A DNA stretch of 64,000 nt from Cutaneotrichosporon cavernicola. Taxonomy: Eukaryota > Basidiomycota > Tremellomycetes > Trichosporonales > Trichosporonaceae. The stretch lies in contig NC_083400.1 of NCBI RefSeq assembly GCF_030864355.1, positions 387,001 to 451,000 on the forward strand. The letters are read 5' to 3'. The notes under the pieces were generated by a model. That model searched no databases. It was not told the DNA's origin and was given only the letters and a program-made list of their open reading frames with translations. The translations under genes and the position numbers were made by a program. Each line of letters starts with the position of its first letter. The stretch's first letter is position 1. This document shows positions 34,847-44,751 of the stretch, piece by piece.

Positions 34847-35632
34847 GCTGACTGTGGTGACAGGCGATGAGGTTTGGTTGATCGAGGTGGCTGCGTGTTG
34901 GAGATGGAAGAGGTTGTGGCAAATGAACAGAGAAGTGAGGGAGGGAGATATAATATACAAACGAGGGTGAGAGGGAGGAAGGTTATTGTCTTATTCAAAA
35001 GGAGGAGGCGATGCTGCCAGATCATGTTTATTTTTATGTCGTTGTTTATTGCATTTGCTCGCAACCCAACTAGGGTGTTTGTGATGAATTTGCCACACCT
35101 GATGATGAAGGTGCCACATACCATCACAGCAAAGTGAAGCATGAAACCAAGTCTGGTTTCACCCATTCCTCTGCCAATGCGGAATATTGCACGTGGCTTA
35201 TCAAATGACGTGTTCCCCTTATAGGGTTCATATATCTGCTGGTTTTCATTCGGGCGAGTCCGGTTCATCGTCTGAGTCCCGTAGTTGGTCAATCGGGCCG
35301 CACTTAAGTCCCTTTAAGATTTTGCGGTAGCTATAGCTTTCCTGGGTTCGAACCCCAGCTCAGACAAGGTTGTATCCTTTTGCGCGGCAGTGCCAAAGGC
35401 ACTACTTACTGCATATGTATGCAGAGTGGATGTTGGTCCTCCCCATCTGCGATATGCAGGCCTGCACTCTTGCGTCTTCTTTATTTGCTATCCTCTCTGC
35501 ATCTTCGTTCTCTGGTCACCGCATCATCGACGCCTCTCTGGTCCAAAAGTCAGTCTTACGTAATCTTCCTAAAGTCAAGAACAAGTTACCGAAAGACAGA
35601 CGTAGACGTATGTTGACATCACCCAACTCATC
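34847..35632. promoter_or_regulatory. intergenic region around tRNA-Leu(UAA)
   Basis: Apart from the tRNA gene, this spacer holds a TATAATATA-like element at about 34950-34958, upstream of the minus-strand 34846 gene. It also contains a mixed leader before the CMC1 ATG at 35633. An out-of-frame ATG at 35610 lies 23 bases before the CMC1 start and could act as an upstream start codon. Confidence 0.4.
35270..35366 (+). tRNA. tRNA-Leu(UAA) with 13-nt intron
   Basis: A perfect 7-bp acceptor stem (GTCTGAG with CTCAGAC) is followed by D stem CCG/CGG with GG in the loop, anticodon stem CCGCA/TGCGG, a long variable arm (AGC-TATA-GCT) and T arm CTGGG-TTCGAAC-CCCAG. Discriminator A suits leucine. Anticodon TAA is at 35305-35307. 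The 20-base anticodon loop implies a 13-nt intron at about 35309-35321, one base 3' of the anticodon. The B box GGTTCGAACCC is intact and a T4 run near 35378 can terminate Pol III. Confidence 0.92.
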
Positions 35633-36433
35633 ATGGAAGCCCTCTCACGACGCGAAGAGGAGGAAGTCGAGGTCCAGGTCAAGAAGTCCGCCCTGATTGC
35701 GTGCGACGAACTTGTGCGGGGTGAGTAGCTGCGCCGGAGGGAGCGAAGCGCAATGGTGTTGGCGAGATGGCCAACTCTACCCGAGCTAGAGTAGGGGCTG
35801 ACGGCAGACTTCGCGGACTGCGCGCGCGGACGGACAGTCACTATGCCTTTCATGTGCGGGTCGCAGCATAAGGCGATGAACGCTTGTATCAAGGTCCAGT
35901 GAGTTGACGGAGTAAGGGGAGGAGGGGAGATGGAGGAGCGGAAGGGAGGGCCGGAAAGGCAGGAAGGGGGAGGGAGGAGGAGGGGAGAAGGGGAGAAGGG
36001 GAAGAGATGGAGGCGCGGTGGCGAGCCGGGAAACGGAGGGGATGTACACGTCGCTCTGCTTCGTCTCCAGCCGTTACATTCGGGTTACCTGAATAGCAGC
36101 TGCAGCTACTCGCTGCCGATGTCCATAACCACCGCGCCTCTCGCTCCTCCTGGCCACTCGCATCGGCTCCTCGCTTCAACTTGGCCATACCGGTCCTCCT
36201 CTCGGTCATCTCTCGTCCTCCATCCCCGCCCGCTCCGCGGTCGCAAATACCCTAACCCCAGCATGACCGAGGAGCGCCTCGACGCTGCCAAGCTCGACTA
36301 CATCGCGAACCGCTCCGAACGCGGGCGTCAGGCCGTCGAGAAGCTCTTCCAGGAGCGCCAGGAGAAGCTCCTCCGCATGTCGGGACGAAAGGAAAACAAC
36401 CCCAACTTCCCCCACACCGAGCGGGAGGCGTAG
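35633..36433 (+). CDS. CMC1: twin CX9C protein Cmc1 (cytochrome c oxidase assembly)
   Basis: This is a mitochondrial intermembrane-space protein that helps stabilise Cox1 and deliver copper during complex IV assembly. Three exons, 35633-35720, 35808-35898 and 36262-36433, give 116 aa. The two family motifs are exact: Cys24-x9-Cys34 (CDELVRDFADC) and Cys46-x9-Cys56 (CGSQHKAMNAC), separated by ARGRTVTMPFM. The second motif is followed by a charged helix (EERLDAAKLDYIANR). The cysteine pairs imply import through the Mia40 relay. The second intron is unusually long (363 nt) and purine-rich. The gene is convergent with TRM10, only 65 bases between stops. Cmc2 is less likely given spacing and length. 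Confidence 0.88.
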
Positions 36434-36498
36434 GCCCGAGGGTGGACAGTACAAGTGTACGATACTGCATGGCATTACCTCTCAACAACTCTACTGAT

Positions 36499-37749
36499 CT
36501 ACCCGTTCATGGCCGCCTCCTCGTCCATCTCCTCATCCTTCATGGCTTCTTCCATGACCTGGTCCAGCTCTTCTCCCTCTCTCCCCTCCTCGCCATCCTC
36601 GCCAGTTTCTCCATGCTTGGCCACATTAGCCGCCTTCTTCTGGTCCTTGCTTTGGAAGTACTTGCGCTGTGGGATGACAGCCTCGAATGCCGCCTTCCAG
36701 TCCTTAAGCGCGAGGTAGTTCAGCAGGATCTCGTACACCTGGCATCAGTTACAGGCTACATTCGTTTAGCTGCACTTACCTGGTTGACTGTCAACACCTT
36801 GCGTGTTGGGAGGTTCTCGATGAAGCTCCCGATCGGCAGGCGCGCGGTTCGGATACCCAGCCCCTCCGCCTTGCCTTGACACAAGTTCTTGTGTCGGTTC
36901 CTATCCACAATCCCACCGATGATGTACACTTCGCCCTCGGAGAGGGTGGAAAGCTCCTCCTCAGCGTCTGCTGAGAGGTACACGAGCTGTCTGGAGGCCG
37001 GGAAGGGAAGGTGTGGGTCGGAGAGATCCTCAGAGGACGGCACGTCGCGAGTGGGCTTGCTCTTGACAGGCATTTCCACCGTAACCTCCTTGTCCCGTTC
37101 CTCCCCCATCCGGGTGGAGAGGGCATCCACCCCTCCCGCCCAAAAGAACATACGTTTCCAGCGATGCCACTGTGCCCGCGCCATCTTGTCCCACAACCGC
37201 GGGCTGGTCTCAGGCGAGAAAGAAGTGTGGAGCACAGTCGAGACGGGGCGCTTGGCCGTGCGGTTGGCGGCGTAGACGTACGTGAGCTGCGAGACCATCG
37301 ACGTGATCTCGCCGTCCATCATGAGGCTGTCAAAGCCGAGGTCGATAACAATGGCGCCAGGCCACACGTTCTCCTCTGTCCCCTTTGTAGCAGCGCGGCG
37401 GGCGCGTTTGAGCTCGCGCGACTTGTCGAGGATTTCGCGCTCTGCATCGGTGAGCGTGCCCTCGCGCAGGCCCTTCTTGAGGTCGGCCTGGCGCTCGCGG
37501 CGGCGGACACGTTCTACTGCGCGCTTCTCGAGCTTGTGCTCTTGTGCGCGGGCCTGGAGTCAGCTGTCATCTTCCTCAGGCGGAGGAAGGCAGACATACC
37601 CGCTTCGCCGCCTTCTTCTGCTGGTTCTTCGACAAGACGGGAGCCGGAGTTGATGTGACACCCGTTGATGGCCCTGCATCAGCCTGGATAGGCGCCTCGG
37701 GGGCCTGGGAAGCCTCAAGCTGCTTGACGGTGCCGTCTTCAGTGTCCAT
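36499..37749 (-). CDS. TRM10: tRNA (guanine-9-N1)-methyltransferase Trm10
   Basis: This enzyme methylates guanine at position 9 of cytoplasmic tRNAs with S-adenosylmethionine, using a SPOUT knot fold. Exons 37749-37600, 37553-36780 and 36738-36499 give 387 aa. The N-terminus is low complexity, followed by a basic helix (QADLKKGLREG region). The catalytic domain shows IVIDLGFDSLMMDGEI, VYIIGGIVDRNRHKNLC with the conserved Asp, and the C-terminal knot RLPIGSF..LPTRKVLTVNQVYEILLNY. The tail is acidic (GEEGREGEELDQVMEEAMKD). Introns are 46 and 41 nt. The ATG at 37749 is the first in frame. It is divergent from the UBC1-like gene with a 277-base promoter. Confidence 0.93.
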
Positions 37750-38026
37750 AGTGGTTGGAGTGGAGGAATGTCGTCCATCAACTTTTTGATTAGCGCCTTG
37801 TTTGGTCACCGTAACATCAAATCCTACATAACACTCAAGGCACGCCAATTAGCAAAGCCCTAATGGGCTTTGGAATGATCGCGCGCAAAGCCGTGACTGT
37901 GCCTGAGCCGGCGCATGGCCACCCGAGCAGTGCTCACTCATCATCCTCCTCTTTGACCATCAACCATCAACCGTCGCCACCCCTCAGTTACCTCTCTTCC
38001 CCACCACCAGAGCAAACATACCCACT

Positions 38027-39115
38027 ATGGCCGACGCGCGCCTCCGCCGCGTCCAGAAGGAGATTAAGGGTACGTCGATTTCCGCCTCCCATGTCTGTTG
38101 GCGTTGTTCCGCGCTCCCTTATTCTCCTTCCTTTCCTTCAGCACTGACTCCAGCGTGCCAGGCAGACAAGCACAGCCAGATTTCGATCCAAAGTGCGTCC
38201 TCTCTATCTTTCCCGCTTCGCGCACTGACCACAGTGGTCGAGGACAACCCGTTCCACCTCATCGGCTCCTTCCCAGGACCAGTCAGTTGCTTTGTTTCCA
38301 CGGAGCTGACAGCAGGGAGACACTCCGTACGAGGGAGGGTATTACGAGATTGACATTGTTATTCCGGATGGGTACCCATTCGAGGCCGTCAAGATGAAGT
38401 TCATCACCAAGGTGTACCGTGAGTCGCGTGTCAAAGATGAAGGTGCGCTTACCCAGACCCAAACGTATCCTCTGCAAGCGTGAGCTGATCAATCAAGTGT
38501 GAGCTGACAACAGGGCGCGATCTGCCTCGACATCTTGAAGGACAAGTGGTCTCCAGTGCTTTTATGGTGCGGAACTTGGCTGACACCAGGTCCTCACCCT
38601 CAAGTCGACCCTCATCTCGCTCCAGTCGCTCCTGTGTAGCCCCGAACCCAATGACCCACAGGACGCCGAGGGTGAGTCAGCCACAATGCGTGTTTGTGGC
38701 ATCGTGATCACCGCCTTCCTTGATGCTCGACCTTGCTGACGCGCAGTCGCTAAGCACTTCCTGTCGTCGCGCGAGAGCTTTAACGCGACCGCACGGCACT
38801 GGGCACAGACGTATGCACAGCCCACCGCCAAGCGCCCGATCGGCACCGCGACCGATGCTGAGCTTGCGGGCCTCACGGAGGCGAGTGTACGCAAGTTTAC
38901 CGACATGGGATTTGAGCGCAAAACCGTGATCGCAACGCTCAAGCGCTTAAACTACCGCGGGAACAACATTACGAACATTAACGAGAACACTGTGGGTTGG
39001 GCGCATGCGGATGCGATCGGAAGCCGAGCAGGATGACCGTCAGCGTTCCGCAGGCGAATCGCAGCACCCATGGTCCACTCGCTGACACCAGGTCGTCGAG
39101 GCGCTTCTCAAGTAG
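38027..39115 (+). CDS. UBC1: ubiquitin-conjugating enzyme E2 with UBA domain (Ubc1 / E2-25K type)
   Basis: This E2 transfers ubiquitin in proteasomal degradation and typically extends K48-linked chains. Nine exons, 38027-38069, 38154-38192, 38235-38281, 38316-38418, 38457-38479, 38514-38555, 38590-38671, 38747-38991 and 39092-39115, give 215 aa. The UBC fold contains [30 protein letters not shown] with catalytic Cys89, and [20 protein letters not shown] domain from about residue 165 ([20 protein letters not shown]) to the C-terminus is diagnostic of the Ubc1/UBE2K class. This is the most intron-dense gene here: eight introns of 34-100 nt, with exons as short as 23 nt. The donor after GSFPGP is GTCAGT, a less common site. 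Confidence 0.93.
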
Positions 39116-39212
39116 CATTGCATCTGGGTCGCCCGGCAGCCCGGCGGAGTAGCGTATGTGGATGGAGTGGTGTCATAATACATAGATGGATGCGAGTCGA
39201 AGGCGGCCATTG

Positions 39213-39909
39213 TTACCGCTTGGCAGCCTCTTCGCGCTGCCGCGCGGCCTCTGCGAGGGTCGCGGCCTGGCGGAACTCGAGCACGCGGCGCTTGTTGAAG
39301 TAGTCGATCTGGTATTAGCAACGTTATCATTACGAGCGAAGCCAGTGATGTGGAATGGCAGCATGCGGGGGAGCAGCTTGCTGGGGAGGACGGCCGGGAG
39401 AAGCGGAGGATGCTGGGATGCCGGCCGCAAGGCAGTGATGCCGTTCGGCATGTGTCACATACGCAAGCCGCGGCGGTGGCTTCTTGCACAACTCGGTCGT
39501 GTCCACATGGCCAGAACATCCATCCAGCGTCCATGGTCTCGAAACCCCATCCATTCCAGACTATGCTGGGCCCTTCCCCTCGCTCCCTCCTTGCCTCTCC
39601 CACCTCTCCTCCAGATGGCCCCACCACCGTAACCCCTTTACCTCTCCCCTCCTTACCCCCTTCGGTCTTCATCTCCGCCCCTCTCAGACTCACCCAGCTC
39701 TTCCCACAAGCTCCCTCGTATTCCTTCTGCACGGCCTCGCACACTGTTCCCGCCCCCTTTGCCCCCTCAGGCGGCTGGATCACATTATGCTGGTCGAGGC
39801 AAGCGAAGAACGCGTCACGCGTAGCCCAGCACTTCTGTCGCTGTTCGCGCGATGGCGCCTTGCCAGGTTCGCTGGCAGACGAGGAGGAGGACGAGCCAAA
39901 GCCGAACAT
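39213..39909 (-). CDS. COA6: cytochrome c oxidase assembly factor Coa6
   Basis: This is an intermembrane-space protein that helps insert copper into Cox2 together with Sco proteins. Exons 39909-39694 and 39308-39213 give 103 aa. The family pattern is intact: Cys27-x9-Cys37 (CWATRDAFFAC) and Cys57-x10-Cys68 (CEAVQKEYEGAC). The KSW motif is followed across the intron by IDYFNKRRVLEF and a charged helix ending in EEAAKR. The Ser-rich N-terminus lacks a presequence, as expected for a Mia40 substrate. The single intron is 385 nt, far longer than most here, with CTAAT branch and ACCAG acceptor. It is convergent with the UBC1-like gene (97 bases). Confidence 0.9.
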
Positions 39910-40234
39910 TTCGAGTATGTCGAGTGGGTGGATATGTTAGAGAAGGAACTGAATGTCCAGATGCGAGATTGAGAGTAGTGTTTGGTCGTCTTGGTCGGAA
40001 AACGGGTCAGACAGAGTGATGACGGAGTGGAGGTGAGATGTGCGGGACCAAATCCGGCCGGTCTAATTCTATTAGATTCTCCCTTCCTATGTAATTCCTA
40101 ATAATGGTAAGAGTGGGGCAGATTGCATCACCAAAGTGGCTGCTTGTCGACGTCACTGCTCAAAGCCACCGAGCCGCCACCCAACCAAGCTTGGACCTCC
40201 TCATAAAGTTCTCTCTAGCTCTCAACATTGCAGC
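39910..40234. promoter_or_regulatory. divergent COA6 / PX-gene promoter
   Basis: This is a 325-base divergent spacer. The middle (about 40065-40105) is AT-richer with ATTCTATTAG and CCTAATAATGG. No defined factor site was recognised. Confidence 0.35.
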
Positions 40235-41430
40235 ATGTCCACGCCGTCGAGACCCAACGCCTCTCCACCCTCCTCTTCTTCCCACGACCCATTGCCCAAA
40301 CCCTCCCTGATCCTCCTCACTTCATCCCCCACCCCCTCCCCCTCTCCCTGCCTCTCCGATGAATCCTACGCGCCTTCGAGACCCGACACTCCGTCCCAAA
40401 CAGTAACAGAACACGAAGATCTACCATCTCCGCGCCACTCGGTCCTCCTAGCCCCAGTGAGGGGACTACGCGCCCTCGCACGCGTATGCGCCGGTGGAGG
40501 CGCAGTTGCCGACGCGGTAGCCAGACGACAGAGGAGATTAGATGGTGATCCCGACGTCGATGGCGAATTGGGGGGAAGTCGAGGGCGAAATTCTTCGGGT
40601 TGGAGAAGTGCGAGGAAGGCTGAGGATGGACACACTGTCCAGATGCTTGTTGGGGGACGGGTGTCGCCTGCGCTTTCAGGGAGGATTAGTGGAGAATGGG
40701 GCGAGCGGCCTAGTGTCGACGAGAGTATTGTTAGTGAGGGATACTCTCTTGAGAGGGAAGCTAGTCCGGCTCCGGATGGGTCCTTTGACTGGCCGTCTGG
40801 AGAGGCCATCGAGCATGGGCATGGGCATGGACACAGACCCGCGCCGTTCGCCGCCGAGGTGGTTATCAAGGGATGGCAGGTTGTTGGAGGGAAGAGCTGG
40901 GACGATAGCGCCAAAGTTGGGGCCTATGTTGGTGAGTTGCTGCTCGAAGATTGCTGACAAAGTGTACGAGATTGAGATTGCGCTGCGTAGTGGCACCACG
41001 GTGCTGATTATGCGGCGGTATACCGAGTTTGTGAGGCTTCGCGATGCGCTGCGGAAGGAGTATCCTGTGAGTTGGCTTCAGAAGATGACTGACCACAGCA
41101 TCTACGCCGAACAATCCCCCCCTTGCCTGGCAAAAATCACATGCGTAAGTTGATCTGAAGCCACAAGCCCTACTTGGCCTCTTTGGATGCTGTGCCCACT
41201 GCGTTCACTGCTCATACACAGACAAGTTGTCGCCGGAATTCCTCCAAGACCGCCGTCCTCGCTTACAGCGATTCCTCCGCACTGTAGCTCTCCACCCCGA
41301 GATGGGCCAGGGCGACGGAGCGTTCAGCCGTTGGGTCCTAGCTTCGGGATCGGTGGGACCACCAGCAGCGCCTAACGGCAGGCTGGGACTCAAGCTTCCA
41401 GACTTGTTGGGGCGCAGGGAACCGTCATAA
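40235..41430 (+). CDS. PX-domain phosphoinositide-binding protein (Ypt35-like)
   Basis: The protein probably binds phosphatidylinositol 3-phosphate on endosomes or vacuoles. Exons 40235-40931, 40963-41066, 41099-41144 and 41222-41430 give 351 aa. Residues 1-200 are disordered (Ser/Pro-rich head, then an Arg/Gly-rich part). A PX domain occupies roughly residues 210-320: MRRYTEFVRLRDAL holds the R-R-Y-x-x-F core, TIPPLPGKNH the Pro-rich membrane loop, and FLQDRRPRLQRFLRTVALHP the last helix. A short HGHGHGH stretch precedes the domain. Introns are 31, 32 and 77 nt. A small PX-only protein with disordered head resembles Ypt35, but other PX-only families remain possible. Confidence 0.8.
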
Positions 41431-42408
41431 AAGATAAGAGATTGTAGACAGAAGACAGGGGCGTATAATCTCGTGTTGTTTTGCATAGGTTACACGTAGT
41501 TGGTCGATAAGAAGGAGGAAGGCCAGATTTCCATTCCGTGCTTAGCAGGGTGGGAATGAGAAGTGGTGGCTGCACGTCCTGACCCGTCTGGGCCGTCTGA
41601 GCGCGTCTGATTAGCTTGATTAGCCTGACTAGCCTAAAAACCTGAACGAAGAGTCGCGCGATGCGTCCTGAGTCCTGAGAATTGGGTTGAACATTACGGA
41701 ACGGGGCACCACTACCCTCGACTTTGCAGACTTTGATGGTAAATGAAAAGGTGGACAAGGCGGAGAGGGTGAAGAGGGCGGAGAGAGTGTGGGAGCGGGA
41801 CGCGTACGGGTTCTACTTTGTTACTGCGCCTGGAAATGCAAACACCCTCGATTACACACTTCAGGCACGACCGCGTCAAAGTCAATGGCCCGCTTCCCAT
41901 TATACCTTCCCGGCAACCCCCGTCTTAACTTGCAACACCACGACTCTGTACTGTACCTCACTGACTTGATCACTTGGCGACAGGATCCACAACTTTGTCT
42001 CTTCTTCATCACTCTCCTTCCTCAATTGCCACTGTCACTGTCACATCTACCCCGCTTGTTGTCTCGAGTTGCGGAGCGGAACTGCTAGACTCCCCGCACC
42101 CCGCACCCGGCCTGTTTAGGTTTCCTGCGTGTCTTCCTGCCTCTTCAGACTCCCGAGACCGCTCGCTTGACACGTCGACGCTACTCTCCACTGCTTGACT
42201 GCTATCGCCCTAACCCGAACGCCGATCCGAACAAGGTACGCTTGACATGCTGTGCACCCTTCTCCACTCTTGCCCTTCCCCCCTCGCCACTCGCCACTCA
42301 CCACTCACACCAGATCACCATATCCCCCGTTCCTGGGCGCAAGCCGCAAGCTAGACACTCAGACACGTAGACTTGAGCGCAACGCCTTTTGCATCTCTCC
42401 AGCTCATC
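41431..42408. promoter_or_regulatory. intergenic region with probable 5'-leader intron
   Basis: Nearly 980 bases precede the 42409 ATG. A GTACGC donor at about 42236 and a CACACCAG acceptor near 42313 could define a leader intron; it contains a short CTCGCCACT/CTCACCACT repeat. Nothing else was recognised. Some short frames show no codon bias. Confidence 0.35.
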
Positions 42409-44751
42409 ATGGACGACGTCGACACATCCACTGTCGCGCCAAGCATGATGAGCAGCACCACAGCCGCCTCGACGGCGGGAACCTCGTCACCCACCTCACC
42501 CCGCTCGACTGCCGACCTTCGCGCTGACCTCAAGGCCGCACTTGAGGCCAAGGAGGCGGCCGAGACGCGCACATCCGTCCTCGAAGCTGAACTAGCCCGT
42601 TTCAAGGACCAGTTTACGTTCGCCAATGCTGCCAAGGAGGCTTTGGAAGCGCAGTTGCGCGAGGAGATTACGCGCCGCGAAAAGGCCGAGGAACAGGTCG
42701 AATCGCTACGTGGTGCGGTGGACGCCGCTCGGCGTGGAGTGATGCAGCTCCAGAAACAGGAGAGTGATCGCGCTGCTCGTCGCCAGAGCGGATTGCTCGA
42801 GGAAGAACCGAGCAGAAAGCGCCAGAGTCTGTATCTCGGAAATCGGCGGCCTGTCAGCCAGGGTCCTCCCGAAGAGGAGAAGAAGGACGTAAAGCACGAC
42901 AAGCTGGGCGGACTTCGCGAGCTTCGCCTCGGCTCTGGCGTGGGACACTCTAGAGGGATGAGCACGAGTCTTGGCGCGCCGCCGCTGCTCATCGACGACA
43001 ACTTACCTTCGTCGCCCAGAAGAGCCGCCATCTCACCCAGAAGTCCGCACCACCCACGCTCGCCGGCCTCCAATTCCCCGCCACCCACCACAACCACTCT
43101 CACGCCACCCAAGTCTCCGGGCCTCGCTCTGGCGCCCGCCCCTCCGCCCCTGGCGATCCCCTCCACACCGGCCGAACGGCGCACCTCCGCCCTCTCCGTC
43201 GCTTCCGCATCCAGTCTTCAAGCCACTTCGCCAATCCTCCCAGTGACCAACGAGCATGTTGAGCAGCTTGAATCCGCGCGCATCGAGACCGCCGCGCTGC
43301 GCGCACACGTCGAGGCGCTGGAGATGAAGCTCGCTGAAGCGGATGAGGCGCGCGCCGCTTCCGACGATTGTCTGCGCGCCCTGCGCGAGTTCCTAGCGGC
43401 CGACCCTGAAGCCGGCGGTGGCAGCGTGTCCCTCCCGCCCCTCCCGCACGAGATAGGCGACGATGAGCCAGCGCCGGAGCCGGAGCCAGAGAAGAAGGGA
43501 TGGGGATTCGGGCTATGGAACGAGACCCCGAAGCGGCGGGGCTCGTCTTCCGCGTCGATCGCGCCGTCAATCGCGCCGTCAACTACGAGCGTGACGAGTC
43601 CCCCGCCTGCGCCAGAGGGGCTTCCACCCGTCTTTGAAAACATGGCCGACCCCATGGCGCTGGACAAGATCCCCCCGCCTCCCCCGCCGAAGGAAGACAA
43701 GCCGAAGGAGGAGACCAAGGGCTGGCTCGGGGGCTGGCGCAGCACCTCCACCACCGCGGCACCTCCCCCGCCTGAACCGGCACCAGAAGGCGCCAATCTC
43801 GGCCGCAGCCTCACCTCATTCTTCGGGCGACGGGCACGGGCCGCCTCCCTCGCGGCCGCCAAGGCTGAGGCGGACAAAGCTGACGCCGAGGCCTTCAAGG
43901 ACAAGGATGAGGATGCGCCGCTGTCGAGCGCGGTCGCTATTGCCGCTGGCGAGAGCTCAGAGTTTGGATTCAAGCTTCCGCCCAGCGAGAGCGAGGGGAG
44001 TCTCAAGACGCTTGCGGCGCGTGCTGAGAGAGTTTCGGGGGATGATGACACCCAGTCGAGAGTGGCGGCGGCTAAGGCTAAGGCTGAGGCTTTGGCGACA
44101 GAGCGGGCGGAGAAGAGGCGCGCTAGGGCCGCCGAGAGGTTGCCGGGCGCTATGACCGCCGACCAGATCCTGAAGGCGCGTGAGGTGGACGAGGCGAAGG
44201 AGGCCAAGGTCGAGACAACCAAGGTCGAGGCCAAGGAGCAGAGCAATGAGGAGAAGGAGGAGATCGGGGCCGATAAGGACAAGGATGAGAAGGAGGACTC
44301 GGGCCTCGCCTACCTCGAGGAGCCCAACCCTAAGCCCGACTCGAAGGACGCCAACCCCGAGCCCAAGTCTGACTCCAAGGACAAGCCAGCACTCTCCGTC
44401 TCCACCGCCGTCCCAGCGTCGACTCTCTCGCCCCCGTCGTCGTCGAAGTCACCAGCAGCCTCACGCTCATCTCTTGATTCCAAGTTCGAGACCAAGGCGC
44501 CCCTCCGCCGCCGCAACTCGCCCACGTCGTCCCCCGTCTCGCCAGCCCTCAGCCGTGGTGGCTCGATCTCGCCTACCATCAGCCGCGGGGTTTCGCCAAA
44601 CCCCATCACTAACGAGCAGGAGGAACTTGCGGATGAGAATGAGGACGAGGATAAGCCCGCCAACGTGCCCAAGCGTCCGCAGAGGCGTAACGCTAGTAAG
44701 CGTGGCCGTGGGAGCGCCAAAGTCGCGAGGGGAAGGGGCAGTTACGTGTAG
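42409..44751 (+). CDS. hypothetical coiled-coil, proline-rich and charged protein, 780 aa
   Basis: The function is unknown. The start is the ATG at 42409 (CATCATGGAC); the upstream in-frame extension begins at a non-ATG codon. Coiled-coil segments are predicted at about residues 38-130 (AALEAKEAAETRTSVLEAEL) and 280-335 (LRAHVEALEMKLAEADEAR). Between and after them lie Pro-rich disordered stretches and two Gly/Trp motifs, GWGFGLWNE and GWLGGW, which may be short binding elements. LTSFFGRRARAASLAAAKAEA starts a long Ala/Glu/Lys/Asp-rich region (about 465-680), and the tail is basic (KRGRGSAKVARGRG). A Sec2-like exchange-factor coil was considered, but the evidence is weak. A long antisense open frame in it is a codon-bias shadow. 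Confidence 0.6.
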   Translation: MDDVDTSTVAPSMMSSTTAASTAGTSSPTSPRSTADLRADLKAALEAKEAAETRTSVLEAELARFKDQFTFANAAKEALEAQLREEITRREKAEEQVESLRGAVDAARRGVMQLQKQESDRAARRQSGLLEEEPSRKRQSLYLGNRRPVSQGPPEEEKKDVKHDKLGGLRELRLGSGVGHSRGMSTSLGAPPLLIDDNLPSSPRRAAISPRSPHHPRSPASNSPPPTTTTLTPPKSPGLALAPAPPPLAIPSTPAERRTSALSVASASSLQATSPILPVTNEHVEQLESARIETAALRAHVEALEMKLAEADEARAASDDCLRALREFLAADPEAGGGSVSLPPLPHEIGDDEPAPEPEPEKKGWGFGLWNETPKRRGSSSASIAPSIAPSTTSVTSPPPAPEGLPPVFENMADPMALDKIPPPPPPKEDKPKEETKGWLGGWRSTSTTAAPPPPEPAPEGANLGRSLTSFFGRRARAASLAAAKAEADKADAEAFKDKDEDAPLSSAVAIAAGESSEFGFKLPPSESEGSLKTLAARAERVSGDDDTQSRVAAAKAKAEALATERAEKRRARAAERLPGAMTADQILKAREVDEAKEAKVETTKVEAKEQSNEEKEEIGADKDKDEKEDSGLAYLEEPNPKPDSKDANPEPKSDSKDKPALSVSTAVPASTLSPPSSSKSPAASRSSLDSKFETKAPLRRRNSPTSSPVSPALSRGGSISPTISRGVSPNPITNEQEELADENEDEDKPANVPKRPQRRNASKRGRGSAKVARGRGSYV

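Noticed and set aside
43218..44282. 354-codon open frame on the minus strand
   Set aside because: It is a Ser/Ala/Leu-rich shadow antisense to the Lys/Glu/Ala-rich part of the 42409 gene.
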